In this document: positions 47,506 to 57,041 of the stretch, piece after piece | Position numbering within the stretch: position 1 is the first letter of the stretch | Layout of the letters: every line of letters starts with the position of its first letter | NCBI GenBank assembly: GCA_016296065.1 | Contig: JAEDKA010000003.1 | Span: 53,919 to 117,918 of the forward strand | Direction: 5' to 3' | From: Kiritimatiellia bacterium | GTDB lineage: Bacteria; Verrucomicrobiota; Kiritimatiellia; RFP12; UBA1067 | Length of the DNA: 64,000 bases | Translations under genes and position numbers: made by a program | The notes under the pieces: model-generated | What the model was told of the DNA's origin: nothing | Databases searched by the model: none | The model's input: the letters and a program-made list of their open reading frames with translations, nothing else

Positions 47506-49394
47506 CTCTTGAGCCCCTGCTGACGCAGGATCGCGTCGATCTCCGGCGCGCGCCCGCGGAACCGGCGGAACACGTCGTACGCCGACTCGCTTCCGCCCAG
47601 CGCGAGCACGGTGTCGCGGTACGCCCTGCCGACGCGCTTCACCGCCGCGTCGTCCTCAAGCCCCGCCTCCTCGAAGGCGCCGTAGCAGTCGGCGCTCATA
47701 ACCTCCGCCCACTTGTACCCGTAGTACCCCGCGGCGTATCCGCCGGCGAAGATGTGGGTGAACGAGCAGAGGAACAGGTCGTCGGACGTCATCGGCATGT
47801 CGAAGTGGCGGAAGACCTCCGTCTTCACGTCGCGCGGCGTCTTCCCGTCCTTCGCCGCGCCGAGGTGCAGGAGCATGTCCGTCTTGCCGAACGCGAGCTG
47901 ACGCCGGCACGCCGTCGCCGCACGGTAGTTCTTCGCCGCGCGCACCTTCTTCTTGAGGTCCTCGGGAATCTTGATGCCAGTGCGGTCGTCGAGGCACCAG
48001 TTCTCGTTGAACTGGCTCGCGACCTCCACGGCGTCCCACTCCACGAGCGAGATTCCGGCCGCGTCCTCCTCGCCGATCTTCGTGAGCATGCACTGCGTGG
48101 CGTGCCCGAACTCGTGGAAGAGCGTCTCCACCTCGCGCATCGGGAGGTACGCCTTCCCGCTCTCGTCCGGCTTCGGGAAGTTGGTGCACACGAGCGCGAG
48201 CGGAAGCTCCCCGCGCCTGTCGCAGCGGTTGCGGAACTCGTTCATCCACGCGCCGCCGCGCTTCTGTCCGTTTCGCACATAGGGGTCGAAGTAGAAGTGC
48301 GCGATAGGCCTGCCGCCCTCCGAGACCTCGAAGAACCTGACGTCCGGATGCCACACGGACGGCTTCTCGCCGCCCTTGAGCTCCCTCACGTCGACGTCGT
48401 AGAGGAACTTAGTCATCCTGAAGAGCCCCGCCACCACGTCCTCCACCTCGAAGTGCTTCTTGAGCTCCTCCTCGGAATACGCGTACTTCTGCTCCCTGAG
48501 CCGCTCCGCATAGAACGAGAGGTCCCACGGCTCGAGCTTCGCGCCGTCCGCGGAAGCCTCCAGCTCCGCCTTCTCCTCCGCCGCGCACTTCTCCGTAGCC
48601 GCGTCGAGGTCGTCGATCATCTTCATCACCGCCGCGACGGACGGCGCGCACTTCGTGGCGAGCGAGACCTCGGCGGGGTTCGCGAAGCCGAGTATCGCCG
48701 CGCTCTCGCGCCTGAGGGCGAGTATCTCGTCTATGCGCGCGGCGTTCTCGGGCGCGCGCGTCGAGCGGGCGCGAAAGAGCTTCTCGCGCACCTCGCGGTC
48801 CGCGCAGTGCTTCATCGTCTCCGGATAGTTCGCGTCGTCGATCGTGTAGGTCTTCCCGTCCTTCTCAAGCTTGAACGCGTTAGTCGCGTCGAGGACGCAG
48901 TTCGAGAAGTCCATCGAGAGCTTGGCGAGCTTCTTCGCGATCTCATTGAAGCGCTCCTTCCTCTCGCCCTCGAGCGAGACGCCCGACAGCTCCGCGCCCT
49001 GGATGGACTTCTTGAGTATCCTGATGCGCGTCGCGTTTTGGGACGCGCCCCCGCACGACGAGATGCGTTGCAGCACGTTCTTCGCGATTTCGTTGAGCCG
49101 CTTCGACTGCGATATCCTGAGCGAGATCTCGACGATCTTCGGCTGGAACTCCTCCTCCACCTTGCGCCATGCGTCGGAGTTCATCACGGACGTCATGTGC
49201 GAGAGCATCCCCCACGCGTCCCAGAGCGGACGCACTGCGTCGTTGAGGCGCCAGTTGAGCTCCTCGAACGTCTGCGGCTCCAGCGACTCCAGCTCCGCAA
49301 CGCCATTCTCCGCCTCCGCGAGAAGCCGCGGCAGATCCGCCGCGGCTGATTCGGGGGTAAACTTCGACCAATCTGGAAACTTCTGCTTTGTCAT
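47502..49394 (-). CDS. M3 family oligopeptidase
   Basis: 630 residues. The zinc site is TLFHEFGHATQ near residue 425, with VEWDAVEVASQFNENW supplying the third ligand, as in oligopeptidase A/Dcp-type M3 enzymes. Helical N-terminal part is complete and there is no signal peptide, so it acts on peptides in the cytoplasm. ATG 49394 is 6 nt after a -10 (CATAAT, 49401-49406) with -35 TTGCGC at 49424-49429 (17-bp spacer): a probable leaderless mRNA. The CPBP gene is coupled behind it. Confidence 0.95.
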   Translation of the reverse strand: MTKQKFPDWSKFTPESAAADLPRLLAEAENGVAELESLEPQTFEELNWRLNDAVRPLWDAWGMLSHMTSVMNSDAWRKVEEEFQPKIVEISLRISQSKRLNEIAKNVLQRISSCGGASQNATRIRILKKSIQGAELSGVSLEGERKERFNEIAKKLAKLSMDFSNCVLDATNAFKLEKDGKTYTIDDANYPETMKHCADREVREKLFRARSTRAPENAARIDEILALRRESAAILGFANPAEVSLATKCAPSVAAVMKMIDDLDAATEKCAAEEKAELEASADGAKLEPWDLSFYAERLREQKYAYSEEELKKHFEVEDVVAGLFRMTKFLYDVDVRELKGGEKPSVWHPDVRFFEVSEGGRPIAHFYFDPYVRNGQKRGGAWMNEFRNRCDRRGELPLALVCTNFPKPDESGKAYLPMREVETLFHEFGHATQCMLTKIGEEDAAGISLVEWDAVEVASQFNENWCLDDRTGIKIPEDLKKKVRAAKNYRAATACRRQLAFGKTDMLLHLGAAKDGKTPRDVKTEVFRHFDMPMTSDDLFLCSFTHIFAGGYAAGYYGYKWAEVMSADCYGAFEEAGLEDDAAVKRVGRAYRDTVLALGGSESAYDVFRRFRGRAPEIDAILRQQGLKR

Positions 49395-49400
49395 ATTTAC

Positions 49401-49429
49401 ATTATGTCATAATCCGACAGACTGCGCAA
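49401..49429 (-). promoter_or_regulatory. Promoter of the M3 oligopeptidase gene
   Basis: TTGCGC and CATAAT separated by 17 bp. The -10 ends 6 nt before the ATG, so transcription should begin at or next to the start codon. Confidence 0.7.
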
Positions 49430-49445
49430 TGGGGAATTTCGCCCG

Positions 49446-50084
49446 CTATATCTCGCCGGGCGACGAAACGACGCGAGTGGCGAGGGCGAGCTCCTCCGGC
49501 GTGCCGTAGCCCCAGCGCACGCCGACGGATTCGATTCCGTTCTCCTTCGCGGCGACGAAGTCGCTCTTCGTGTCGCCGACGATGGCGCATTCCTCGCTCT
49601 TCGCGCCGTAACGCGCGATGAGGAGCGCGAGGAGCGCGGGCTTCTTCAGGACCCCGATCGAGGGATCGTCGCGGTACATGTCACCTGCGTAGATTCCGTC
49701 GAAGACATCGTACCAGCCGAACTTCTCCGCCATCAGCTTTGCGCCGACATAGCGCTTGTTCGTCGCGATGACGACTGTCGCGCCGGACGCCTTGAGCGCG
49801 CGCACGCGGTCAAGGACTCCCGGATACTCCACAGTGTAAGGAAAGCCGTCGTTGTCGTAGTGCTCGCCGAAGCGGCGGCGAAGCTCCGCACCAAGTTCGG
49901 GCGTGTAGGAATCCGGGAAAAGCGCGCGCGCCATCTCCTCGATCGGCGGACCGGCCACGAAGTCCCTTTCGAAGTTCGGACATGAAAGCCCCATGTCGCG
50001 CATCGCGGCCTTCCACGACTCGCGTATATCGCGGTCCGTGTCGGCGAGCGTGCCGTCCAGATCGAAGAACCACAGTCTCTTCAT
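49446..50084 (-). CDS. HAD-superfamily phosphatase, phosphoglycolate-phosphatase-like
   Basis: 212 residues. HAD motif I FFDLDGTLADTD, motif II VVIATNK, Lys in motif III (GVLKKPALL) and motif IV CAIVGDTKSDFVAAKENG are all present, with a small helical cap after motif I. The pattern is that of Gph/PGPase-type enzymes. Its ATG overlaps the stop of the EIIA-like gene by one base (TGATG). Substrate not determined. Confidence 0.9.
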   Translation of the reverse strand: MKRLWFFDLDGTLADTDRDIRESWKAAMRDMGLSCPNFERDFVAGPPIEEMARALFPDSYTPELGAELRRRFGEHYDNDGFPYTVEYPGVLDRVRALKASGATVVIATNKRYVGAKLMAEKFGWYDVFDGIYAGDMYRDDPSIGVLKKPALLALLIARYGAKSEECAIVGDTKSDFVAAKENGIESVGVRWGYGTPEELALATRVVSSPGEI

Positions 50085-50797
50085 CAGACGATCCCCTCCT
50101 CCGCCTCGCGTATCGCAGCTATAACGTCCTCGGCCGACGCCGCCTCGTCGAGGCGTGCGAGGAATTCAGTCGCGTGCGCCATCACGGCAAGCCGCGCCAG
50201 TATGTGCAGGTGCATTTCATGGTCCGTCGAGCACACGAGGAAGAAGTGCCGCGTGCCCTGTCCGTCCGCAGCGCCGAAGAAGACCGGCCTCTCGCTCCTT
50301 CCGTAGGCGATGAAGGTCTCCTCGAACATGTACGGATCGTGAAAGCGCGGATGCAGAAACGCCGCGCCTTCGCCTATGGCCGTGGACGCGATTGCCTCGC
50401 GTGCGACGAGCTCCTTGAACAGAGCGTCCGGGTCGTATACGAGCCCAGTCGCGTCCGCGAGGTCCGTCATGTCGCGCAGTATCCCCGCCTTCGCCTTCCC
50501 GGCGACGCCGAGCAGGATCCCCTCCGCGCGGAAGAGGCTCCACACGCGCCAGTCGGACATGTTCGCGCGGCGGTTCTCCTCGAGTATCACCTTGTGCTGG
50601 CGCATCTGTTCGCGCGCGGAAGAGGCGAGCAAGTTCCGCTGCGCCCATTCGTCAAGCGCGCGATGCTCGAACCAGAAGTCTCCTCCGTGAATGTCATGCG
50701 CGATCTCGCCGCGCTGCGCGACGTGCTTGAGCTCGTTCGGGTCCATATGGACGTGTTCCGCGGCCTGGCGCAGGTTGAGCATCTGCCTGAAGTTCAT
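50084..50797 (-). CDS. PTS EIIA (fructose/nitrogen type) domain protein with N-terminal HTH
   Basis: 237 residues; ATG 50797 with AAGGAGG 6 nt upstream, overlapping the holA stop (ATGA). The N-terminus (MLNLRQAAEHVHMDPNELKH) is an excisionase/MerR-like helix-turn-helix of the kind fused to EIIA in Verrucomicrobia and planctomycetes. The C-terminal part (ELVAREAIASTAIGEGAAFL, His149 in FLHPR) is an EIIA-Ntr/Fru fold with the phosphorylated His position. No sugar permease is nearby, so a regulatory phosphorelay role is more likely than transport. Confidence 0.83.
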   Translation of the reverse strand: MNFRQMLNLRQAAEHVHMDPNELKHVAQRGEIAHDIHGGDFWFEHRALDEWAQRNLLASSAREQMRQHKVILEENRRANMSDWRVWSLFRAEGILLGVAGKAKAGILRDMTDLADATGLVYDPDALFKELVAREAIASTAIGEGAAFLHPRFHDPYMFEETFIAYGRSERPVFFGAADGQGTRHFFLVCSTDHEMHLHILARLAVMAHATEFLARLDEAASAEDVIAAIREAEEGIV

Positions 50798-51804
50798 GCC
50801 CGCCTCCTTCTGCACGCCTGCACGATGCGCGGCACCACGAGCGCCTCCGCGGACTGCGACGAAACCGCCCTCTCGCGGAGGTCCTGGAACCGGTAGTGCG
50901 CCGCCCGCAGCTCGTTCAGCGACCAGTTGCCGAGCTGAGCCTCCGTCTTGCGCGCCATCCAGGGCGCCATTCCCTCCGTCGCCTCGCGCAGCACGCCACG
51001 CGCCTGCGCGTCCTTGAGCTCCGCAAGCTGGCGGAAGAACTTCTCCGCGACGGTCGAGACGAGCACGGCGAATCCGTTCTCGCCCTCGAAGCGCGAAACG
51101 GCCTCGAGCGCCTTCCTGAGGTTGCGCTCGCCGAGCGCGTCGGTTATCGACCACACGGCAGGCTCCACGCCCGCGCCCTGAGAGGTTATCTCGGCGATGT
51201 CGGACTCCGAAATCACGTTCTTCCCGGGTCCAAGGTAGTCGCGCATCTTGCCGAGCTCGGACATCAGCGAGCGGGAGTCGGGCCCCACGTGCGCGACGAA
51301 CGCCTCCGCCGCGCCGGGCGCGAACTTGAGTCCCATCTCCGCGGCGAAATCCACCGCGCGCACGACGGCGCTGCGGGCCTGCTCGGACGGCTTCCCGGCC
51401 GCGAACACAGCCATCTCCACGGACGCCTTCAGGGTCTTCGCGAAGATCGAGGTCTGCATCAGCCGCGGACCGGAGAGGATGAAGTGCTGGTTCTCCGGCA
51501 GATTCGCCGCGGCCAGCTTCTGGGCGAACTTCTCGAGCGCCTCCTTCACTTCCTCGCTCGGCGCGCACTTCCCGTTCTGCGGCAGGAAGCCGACGTTGCG
51601 CCACCATGTCGTCTTCTTCGGGTCGAGGAACGGAGGCGTCATGAGCGAGGCCTCAGCCTCACGGATGTCCTTCAGCTGCGCCTCGGCGTTGGAGGAATTG
51701 GCGGAGTCGACCGTCTCGAGTCCGATCCCGTCCCCGACGATCTTCTTCGCGGCTTCCGAGACGAGATATTCGTCTTCGCCGATTATGACATGCACCTGCG
51801 CCAA
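50794..51804 (-). CDS. holA: DNA polymerase III delta subunit
   Basis: 336 residues starting at TTG 51804, which has AGGAGG 8 nt upstream. VHVIIGEDEYLVSEAAKKIV, the helical middle domain and LRKALEAVSRFEGENGFAVL with FRQLAELKDA near the C-terminus match HolA, the clamp-loader subunit that opens the sliding clamp. A -10 box (TATAAT, 51828-51833) lies about 24 nt upstream. HolB is encoded 2 kb away in the same direction. Confidence 0.9.
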   Translation of the reverse strand: MAQVHVIIGEDEYLVSEAAKKIVGDGIGLETVDSANSSNAEAQLKDIREAEASLMTPPFLDPKKTTWWRNVGFLPQNGKCAPSEEVKEALEKFAQKLAAANLPENQHFILSGPRLMQTSIFAKTLKASVEMAVFAAGKPSEQARSAVVRAVDFAAEMGLKFAPGAAEAFVAHVGPDSRSLMSELGKMRDYLGPGKNVISESDIAEITSQGAGVEPAVWSITDALGERNLRKALEAVSRFEGENGFAVLVSTVAEKFFRQLAELKDAQARGVLREATEGMAPWMARKTEAQLGNWSLNELRAAHYRFQDLRERAVSSQSAEALVVPRIVQACRRRRA

Positions 51805-51833
51805 CTGAATTGCCTCCTGTCGGGGATATTATA

Positions 51834-52739
51834 TCAAATCGCGGACGCGCTGTCGCCCTTGAGGTAGCCGCGTGCGCTGTCCGTCGCCTCGTCCGCCATC
51901 TCAGGCGTCGCCTGGACGCCTGCGAACTTCACGAGGTCCGCGGACTCCAGGAACCGCCTCAGCTCCTCGCTCTTCATCCCGCGCGCGCCGATCTCCTCGA
52001 AGAACTCCTCCGTCGTGAGGTGCGGCGCCTTGATTCCGTACTTGCGCTGCACGTAGCGCCTGACGACCATCGTGAGCTCGACGTAGAAGTCCTTGTAGCG
52101 TCCGCGCCCGGGAAGGCCCTTCTTGAGCAGCCTGTCCAGCTCGACCCACGCGCGCTCGATGGGGCTCATGCGGTGCTCCTTGACTCGCCGTGCGACGTAG
52201 CGCAGCAGGAACCACACGCCTGCGAGAACGCACGCCGCCGCGAGCGCAAGCGCGGCGCACCATCCGACGAGCTTCCACGAAAGCGGAGGAAGGTCCTTCT
52301 TCGGATCCGCCTCCATTGCGCCCGTCACCGTCTCGCGCGGCGGCGGATTCTCGAACACAACCGGCCCCGCGACAAAGGAGAACTTCCCGTCGTCGTCGCG
52401 CGAGGACAGGAGCTTCGGCGACGCGCTTACGGCGAAAGGCGCGATCTTGTAGACTTCCGCGCACGGCTCGGGGACAAGCTTCCAGTTGAACGTCTCGACG
52501 AGCGAGCCGTCCGCGTTCTTCACGGGCCTCCCGGCGTACTCCTCCGCAAGGGAGAAACCGCGCACGCGCTCGCGCAGGTCGGGAAGCGACGCCTTGACGT
52601 CGGCCGGGGTCTTCATCGTCACGGTGAGAAAAACGCTCCTGCCGGGATCAATTACCGTGCGGTCGGCGTCGATCTTCAGGTCGATGCCGTTCTGGCTCGT
52701 CTCAAGGACTATGACAGCAATGAGAAGCGGAATGTTCAT
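51834..52739 (-). CDS. DUF4381/BatD-like membrane protein
   Basis: 301 residues from ATG 52739. A short hydrophobic N-terminus (IPLLIAVIVLETSQ) leads to a beta-rich extracytoplasmic part (LKIDADRTVIDPGRSVFLTV), one membrane segment (LVGWCAALALAAACVLAGVW), and a cytoplasmic helical part (YVELTMVVRRYVQRKYGI, LTTEEFFEEI, LVKFAGVQATPEMADEA) resembling DUF4381 proteins of BatA-E/aerotolerance clusters, usually beside MoxR and vWA genes. None are adjacent here. An extended -10 (TGATATTAT) ends 7 nt before the ATG, suggesting a leaderless mRNA. Confidence 0.75.
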   Translation of the reverse strand: MNIPLLIAVIVLETSQNGIDLKIDADRTVIDPGRSVFLTVTMKTPADVKASLPDLRERVRGFSLAEEYAGRPVKNADGSLVETFNWKLVPEPCAEVYKIAPFAVSASPKLLSSRDDDGKFSFVAGPVVFENPPPRETVTGAMEADPKKDLPPLSWKLVGWCAALALAAACVLAGVWFLLRYVARRVKEHRMSPIERAWVELDRLLKKGLPGRGRYKDFYVELTMVVRRYVQRKYGIKAPHLTTEEFFEEIGARGMKSEELRRFLESADLVKFAGVQATPEMADEATDSARGYLKGDSASAI

Positions 52740-52791
52740 GTCGTCAATAATATCATTTCCATGCGTGTTCTGCAAGGCGTCCGCCGCGGGT

Positions 52792-53736
52792 TCATCCGGG
52801 AACGCCCCAAATCGAGCGTATGTGGGCTATGCCGGCCCGAAGGCGCTCCTCCTCGACTAGCTGCGAGGGCTCGAAGACGACGTGCCGCACGTTCGCGGCA
52901 AAGTCCTTCAGCGCGGCAAAGTCAACCTTGCCGTCGCCTGGCGCGAAGTGGTCGTCGTTGAAATCCTCGACGTCGTTAAGGTGCATGCCGGCGAAGAAGG
53001 CGCGCGCATACTCCGCCTGATTCGCCACCTTGACCTCCCCGCGCCAGCGGTACATCTCCCGCACTCGGTCGTGTCCGGTGTCAAACCAGCCCCTCACTCC
53101 CGAGGAGCCGAACTCGCCAACGATCTTCTGAAGCTCCCACTCCGCCGGGAAGCCCTCGAGATACGGAAGGTTCTCGAGCGCAAGCGTCACGCCCTTCTTC
53201 GCCAGCAGCGGGACAAGCCCGGAAAGCGTCCTCCTGAACGCGTCCAGCGTCTTCATGCCGCGTTTCACCCTGCGGTCCAACGCGCGGCGGAGCATCTTCC
53301 CGTACGCGGCCGACTGCACGCCCCCCTCGCTGTCCGAGCGGACCTGGCGGAGCGAGCCCGAGTCGATTCTGTCGAAGATCCTTCCGAACGGAACCCTCCC
53401 GGCATGCAGCACAACCGTGTCCGCCCCGATGTCCGCCGCAAACTCGATGTTCCGCGCCACCTGCAGCACAGCCATCTTGCGCGCCTCCTCGTCGAGCGAC
53501 GCGAGCTGGTATAGCTCGGGATAGCCCTGCGGCGCGGAAAGCGGGACGGGGCAGAAGGCGTGGACGCTTCCGACGGGAATCTGGCCAAGCCTCGCCTTGA
53601 AGCCCTCGACCTGGCGCTGGGTCGTGTGGAAGCCAAGCTCCAGCTCGCCGAAGCCCAGTTCCAGCGCCTTGTCGGCGATGGCGCGTCCGTCCTCGGTGCG
53701 CCTGTTGCACCAGTTGGTGGAAAGCGACAGCTTCAT
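52792..53736 (-). CDS. Sugar phosphate isomerase/epimerase-like TIM barrel
   Basis: 314 residues from ATG 53736, which overlaps the holB stop (ATGA). The xylose-isomerase-like (AP endonuclease 2) barrel is seen in LSLSTNWCNRRTEDGRAIAD, ELELGFHTT, ADTVVLHAGR, VTLALENLPY, GWFDTGHD (metal ligands) and GMHLNDVEDFNDDHFAPGDG. Substrate unknown: a sugar or sugar acid isomerase/epimerase is likely, but an endonuclease IV-like fold cannot be excluded. Confidence 0.85.
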   Translation of the reverse strand: MKLSLSTNWCNRRTEDGRAIADKALELGFGELELGFHTTQRQVEGFKARLGQIPVGSVHAFCPVPLSAPQGYPELYQLASLDEEARKMAVLQVARNIEFAADIGADTVVLHAGRVPFGRIFDRIDSGSLRQVRSDSEGGVQSAAYGKMLRRALDRRVKRGMKTLDAFRRTLSGLVPLLAKKGVTLALENLPYLEGFPAEWELQKIVGEFGSSGVRGWFDTGHDRVREMYRWRGEVKVANQAEYARAFFAGMHLNDVEDFNDDHFAPGDGKVDFAALKDFAANVRHVVFEPSQLVEEERLRAGIAHIRSIWGVPG

Positions 53737-54548
53737 TCTTCCGCCTCTCTCCGCGGCCACACGAGACGGTCGGCCATCAGGCTCAGCACCGCCTCGTCCG
53801 GCAAGTATCTCTCGCTCTGGCGGAACGCGTCCTCAACGGCCGCCACGTTGCGGAACGCCTGGAATCGCGGGACGAGTCCGCCAACCATCCATCCGCGCAC
53901 AAACCGCATCACGGTCTTGTAGAACGCCTTGCGCGCAATCGCGACGTCTTCGTCTTCCGCTGCGTCCTTCACCTCGCCGAGAATCTCCGCAAGGCGCTTC
54001 CCTGCCTGAGCCTTCGCGTACACGCCTTCTACGTCACGGGATTCGAGGACATCCGCCACCGCGTCGTATGCCTCGCCTTCAAGCATACCTTCCGAGAGCG
54101 GAAGGTCTATGCGCTGCGCGCGGGACACGATCGTTGGCATTACGGCGTCCGGCTGGTCCGTGAGCAGAAGGAACATCGTCTTCGGCGGAGGCTCCTCGAG
54201 CGTCTTCAGGAACGCGTTCGCGGCCTCCTCCTCCATCCTGTCCGCGCCGACGACGACGCCAACCTTCCACCCGCCGGAGAACGCGGTGGCGGACATCGGC
54301 TCGACGATGCGCTCGCGCATCGACTTCACGTGGATGGTGCGCGAGCGGCCCTCTGGCTCGAGCCATGCGACGTCGGGATGGCAGCGCTGCTCGATCTGCA
54401 CGGCCTGGTCCGGAAACAGGCGGCGCAGCACCCTGTCCGCAAGCGCGTCGCACGACCCGCGCAGATCGCCGCACACAAGATAGCCGTGCGCCGCGCGTCC
54501 GGTCTCAACCGCGCGGTCGATCAGCGAAAAAGCCTCGTCAACAGTCAA
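53733..54548 (-). CDS. holB: DNA polymerase III delta' subunit
   Basis: 271 residues from TTG 54548 with AAAGGAG upstream. Signature HGYLVCGDLRGSCDALAD at the degenerate P-loop, KVGVVVGADRMEEEAANAFL and KTLEEPPPKTMFLLLTDQP then IVSRAQRI (SRC position). As usual for delta', the P-loop is inactive. It is the clamp-loader stator. A TATAAT box near 54595 lies upstream. The isomerase gene is coupled behind it. Confidence 0.92.
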   Translation of the reverse strand: MTVDEAFSLIDRAVETGRAAHGYLVCGDLRGSCDALADRVLRRLFPDQAVQIEQRCHPDVAWLEPEGRSRTIHVKSMRERIVEPMSATAFSGGWKVGVVVGADRMEEEAANAFLKTLEEPPPKTMFLLLTDQPDAVMPTIVSRAQRIDLPLSEGMLEGEAYDAVADVLESRDVEGVYAKAQAGKRLAEILGEVKDAAEDEDVAIARKAFYKTVMRFVRGWMVGGLVPRFQAFRNVAAVEDAFRQSERYLPDEAVLSLMADRLVWPRREAEE

Positions 54549-54647
54549 TTGGCATCTCCTTTGGATTGCGCATCATGTCATTGCACAAGGCTATATTATA
54601 CCAAAACCGAGCGGATGCGGTGCGACGTCCGACCGGCTGCACAGGGA
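54549..54647. other. Short gap between holB and GH127 genes
   Basis: Contains the holB ribosome-binding site and an extended -10 (TGGTATAAT near 54594). No terminator hairpin recognised after GH127. Confidence 0.5.
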
Positions 54648-57041
54648 CTACGGGGCGCGCAGGACGCGGCGGCGGACGGAGAGGCCGAAGAGCCCGCCGA
54701 CGTAGAACGTCCGCTCGTTGCCGCGGAACTCCACCCTGACGGACTTCTTGCCCTTCGTCAGTTCGCGCGGCAGCGCATACACAACGTCCGCGAAGTCCCT
54801 TCGCGCGTCACCCTCGAACGAGAGCGTCTCCCGCTTGAGGAGTTTCCCGTCGACAAATACGTCGAAGGTGCGTCCGACATCTCCGCCGAAATACGTCGCC
54901 ACAAGCTCCATCTCCGCCTTAGGGTCGACGGCCAGGGTGTAGCCGAAGCTTCCGGCCGCGCCCTGGGCGTGCCTGTACTTCCTGTTCCGGAAGTCTCCCG
55001 CCTCGCTGTGCTCGCCGGAGTAGTCGTGGTTGACCTCGCTCTGCTGGAACCCGGGCTCCACCGAGTCCACCGTGCGCTTGGCGAGCTCCTCGCGCTCGGC
55101 CTGTTCGCGCTCGAGCCGCGCCTGCTGCGTCTTCCATTCCTCCGCCCCCATCACGGGGAAGTACATCGTATAGTGCTCCTCGTAGACCTTGTAGTACGGC
55201 ATCATCGGGACGTCGTGCGGCTGGAGCTTTCCGTCGACGAGCGTCATCGCGCGCTCCATCGTCCCGGCAGGCGCGGCGAGATGGTCGTCCCAGCGCTTCT
55301 TCGCTGGATCGGGCACGTCCTTCTCCGGCGGAGTTATGCCGACCATCAGCAGCGGACCATGCATGAACGCGGCGAACTTGTCCTCCGCGTGGTGCAGCGG
55401 CTCTATGCGGTCCGTCATCGGCATGCGCACGCGCACCTTCTCCCCGCCTTTCCAGACGCGGTCCACGACGAGGTATCCATCCTCGCCGAGCATGCCGTCG
55501 CAGGCTTCCGGTTCCTTCGCGGCCGGCGAGACAACAAGCTCCGGCCTTTCGCACCAGTACGGCTTCCTTATGCGGAGCGCGAACCGGACGGGCCTCTTCG
55601 CGTCGACGCGTATCGTCACCGTGTCGCCTTCCGGGAATTCGGTGTCCTGCGCCAGCTTTACGCCCTTCTCGCGCCAGTCGAGCGTCGAGGGCATGAAGAG
55701 GTTGACCCACAGGTTCTTCTCGTCGTGGAAGTACGTCTGCTCTCCGTAGCGCATCGGATTCTCTATCCCCGTGCCGACGCAGCACCACCACGCGCCCTCG
55801 GGCGTCGAGAACACCTTCGTCGCGACGGGTCTCGTCGACATGAAGTATCCGAACTCGCCCGGCTTCTCGCCTATGTTCGCGACGATCTGGTTGAGGAGCG
55901 AGCGCTCGACGAAGTCCATGACGTGCGCTGGAGAAATCGCCGACGAGCCAGTGGACGCGACATCGTCCGCGGCCCACGAGAAGACGTGCGCGGAGAGGCG
56001 GTGCATGTTGTTAATGTTGCACGTCTCGGCGGTCTGCGGACCGAGATGGCGCGCCGTGTCGCGCACAGGGTAGAAGTGCTCGTGGTCTGAGTGTCCCCCG
56101 TTAGCAAACGAGCGATCGTCAACGACCGCGCGCCAGTACGTCTCCACCGCCCTTCGCTGCGCTGCGTCTCCGGTCATCTCGTATATCGTCGCAAGTCCCG
56201 TGATCTTCGGCATCTGAGTGTTGGCGTGCTTTCCGTCGAGGCGGTCTTCGCCACGGCGGAGCGGATCGAATATCTCGCGGTGGTTGAAGCGGTCCTTCGC
56301 GACTGCGAGGAACTTCGCGTCGCCCGTGTCGTGCGCGAGGTCGGCGAACGTCTCGTTGAGCCCGCCCCACTCCGAGCGCATGAGCTTCTGCATCTGCTCG
56401 TCCGAAAGCCCCTCGATCATGCGGCAATACCAGTCGCCGAGTCCGCGCTCCACCTCGAGCGCCTTTTTGCTCCCGGTCCAGCGGTAGGCGTCGCGCAGTC
56501 CGGCGAACACCTTGTGGATCGTGTAGTTCGGAACCCACCAGCCGCATATGTCGAATCCGCCCGCGGCAAATTCGCCGCGCCGCACCTTGTCCCACACGGC
56601 GGCCTGCAGGATCGTCATGACGTATCCGTCCCCGTTCGCGCGCTGGCACTCGGCGAGCTCGTCCACGATGTAGTCCACGCGCTCCTTCGCGCGCGCGTCG
56701 CCCGTCGCCGCGTAGCACGCGGCGAGCGCGGTCAGATAGTGGCCGAGGGAGTGCCCGTTGATTCCGCCGCCCTCCCAGCGTCCGCCATAGCGCTCCGCCT
56801 TCTCCGGAAGCCCCGCGACGCGGCGGAACTCCGCGAGCAGGCGGTCCGTACGGCCCTTGTCGAGGAACTCGAGCAGGTACTCCCTGTCTATGTCCTGCTT
56901 CTGCCTGAAGACGCCGCCTGTGACGCGGACGCGGTCGAGCGGGAACTGCACGGCCTTCGGCGCGGCGGAGGGTGCCGCGGATGCGGAAGCGGCCGCGAGC
57001 GCGAGCGCGGCGGCGGCGGACGATATAAAGCATGTTCTCAT
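54648..57041 (-). CDS. Secreted glycoside hydrolase family 127 (beta-L-arabinofuranosidase-like)
   Basis: 797 residues from ATG 57041 with an Ala-rich signal peptide (FISSAAAALALAAASASA). The GH127 active site is intact: Glu339 and Cys341 in ETCNINN and Cys420-Cys421 in WWCCVGTG, which match the Zn-binding Glu/Cys/Cys/Cys set of HypBA1, where one of the paired cysteines is the nucleophile. The C-terminal ~180 residues are beta-sandwich-like (TYFGGDVGRTFDVFVDGKLL). It should cleave terminal beta-L-arabinofuranosides from plant or glycoprotein glycans. An extended -10 (TGGTATAAT, 57048-57053) ends 6 nt before the ATG: probable leaderless mRNA. Confidence 0.93.
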   Translation of the reverse strand: MRTCFISSAAAALALAAASASAAPSAAPKAVQFPLDRVRVTGGVFRQKQDIDREYLLEFLDKGRTDRLLAEFRRVAGLPEKAERYGGRWEGGGINGHSLGHYLTALAACYAATGDARAKERVDYIVDELAECQRANGDGYVMTILQAAVWDKVRRGEFAAGGFDICGWWVPNYTIHKVFAGLRDAYRWTGSKKALEVERGLGDWYCRMIEGLSDEQMQKLMRSEWGGLNETFADLAHDTGDAKFLAVAKDRFNHREIFDPLRRGEDRLDGKHANTQMPKITGLATIYEMTGDAAQRRAVETYWRAVVDDRSFANGGHSDHEHFYPVRDTARHLGPQTAETCNINNMHRLSAHVFSWAADDVASTGSSAISPAHVMDFVERSLLNQIVANIGEKPGEFGYFMSTRPVATKVFSTPEGAWWCCVGTGIENPMRYGEQTYFHDEKNLWVNLFMPSTLDWREKGVKLAQDTEFPEGDTVTIRVDAKRPVRFALRIRKPYWCERPELVVSPAAKEPEACDGMLGEDGYLVVDRVWKGGEKVRVRMPMTDRIEPLHHAEDKFAAFMHGPLLMVGITPPEKDVPDPAKKRWDDHLAAPAGTMERAMTLVDGKLQPHDVPMMPYYKVYEEHYTMYFPVMGAEEWKTQQARLEREQAEREELAKRTVDSVEPGFQQSEVNHDYSGEHSEAGDFRNRKYRHAQGAAGSFGYTLAVDPKAEMELVATYFGGDVGRTFDVFVDGKLLKRETLSFEGDARRDFADVVYALPRELTKGKKSVRVEFRGNERTFYVGGLFGLSVRRRVLRAP

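Noticed and set aside
47490..49349. 619-codon plus-strand frame
   Set aside because: Exact antisense of the M3 peptidase gene; Arg/Leu/His-rich with no domain. A GC-rich shadow.
54330..56090. 586-codon plus-strand frame
   Set aside because: Antisense of holB and GH127; no start signals or family.
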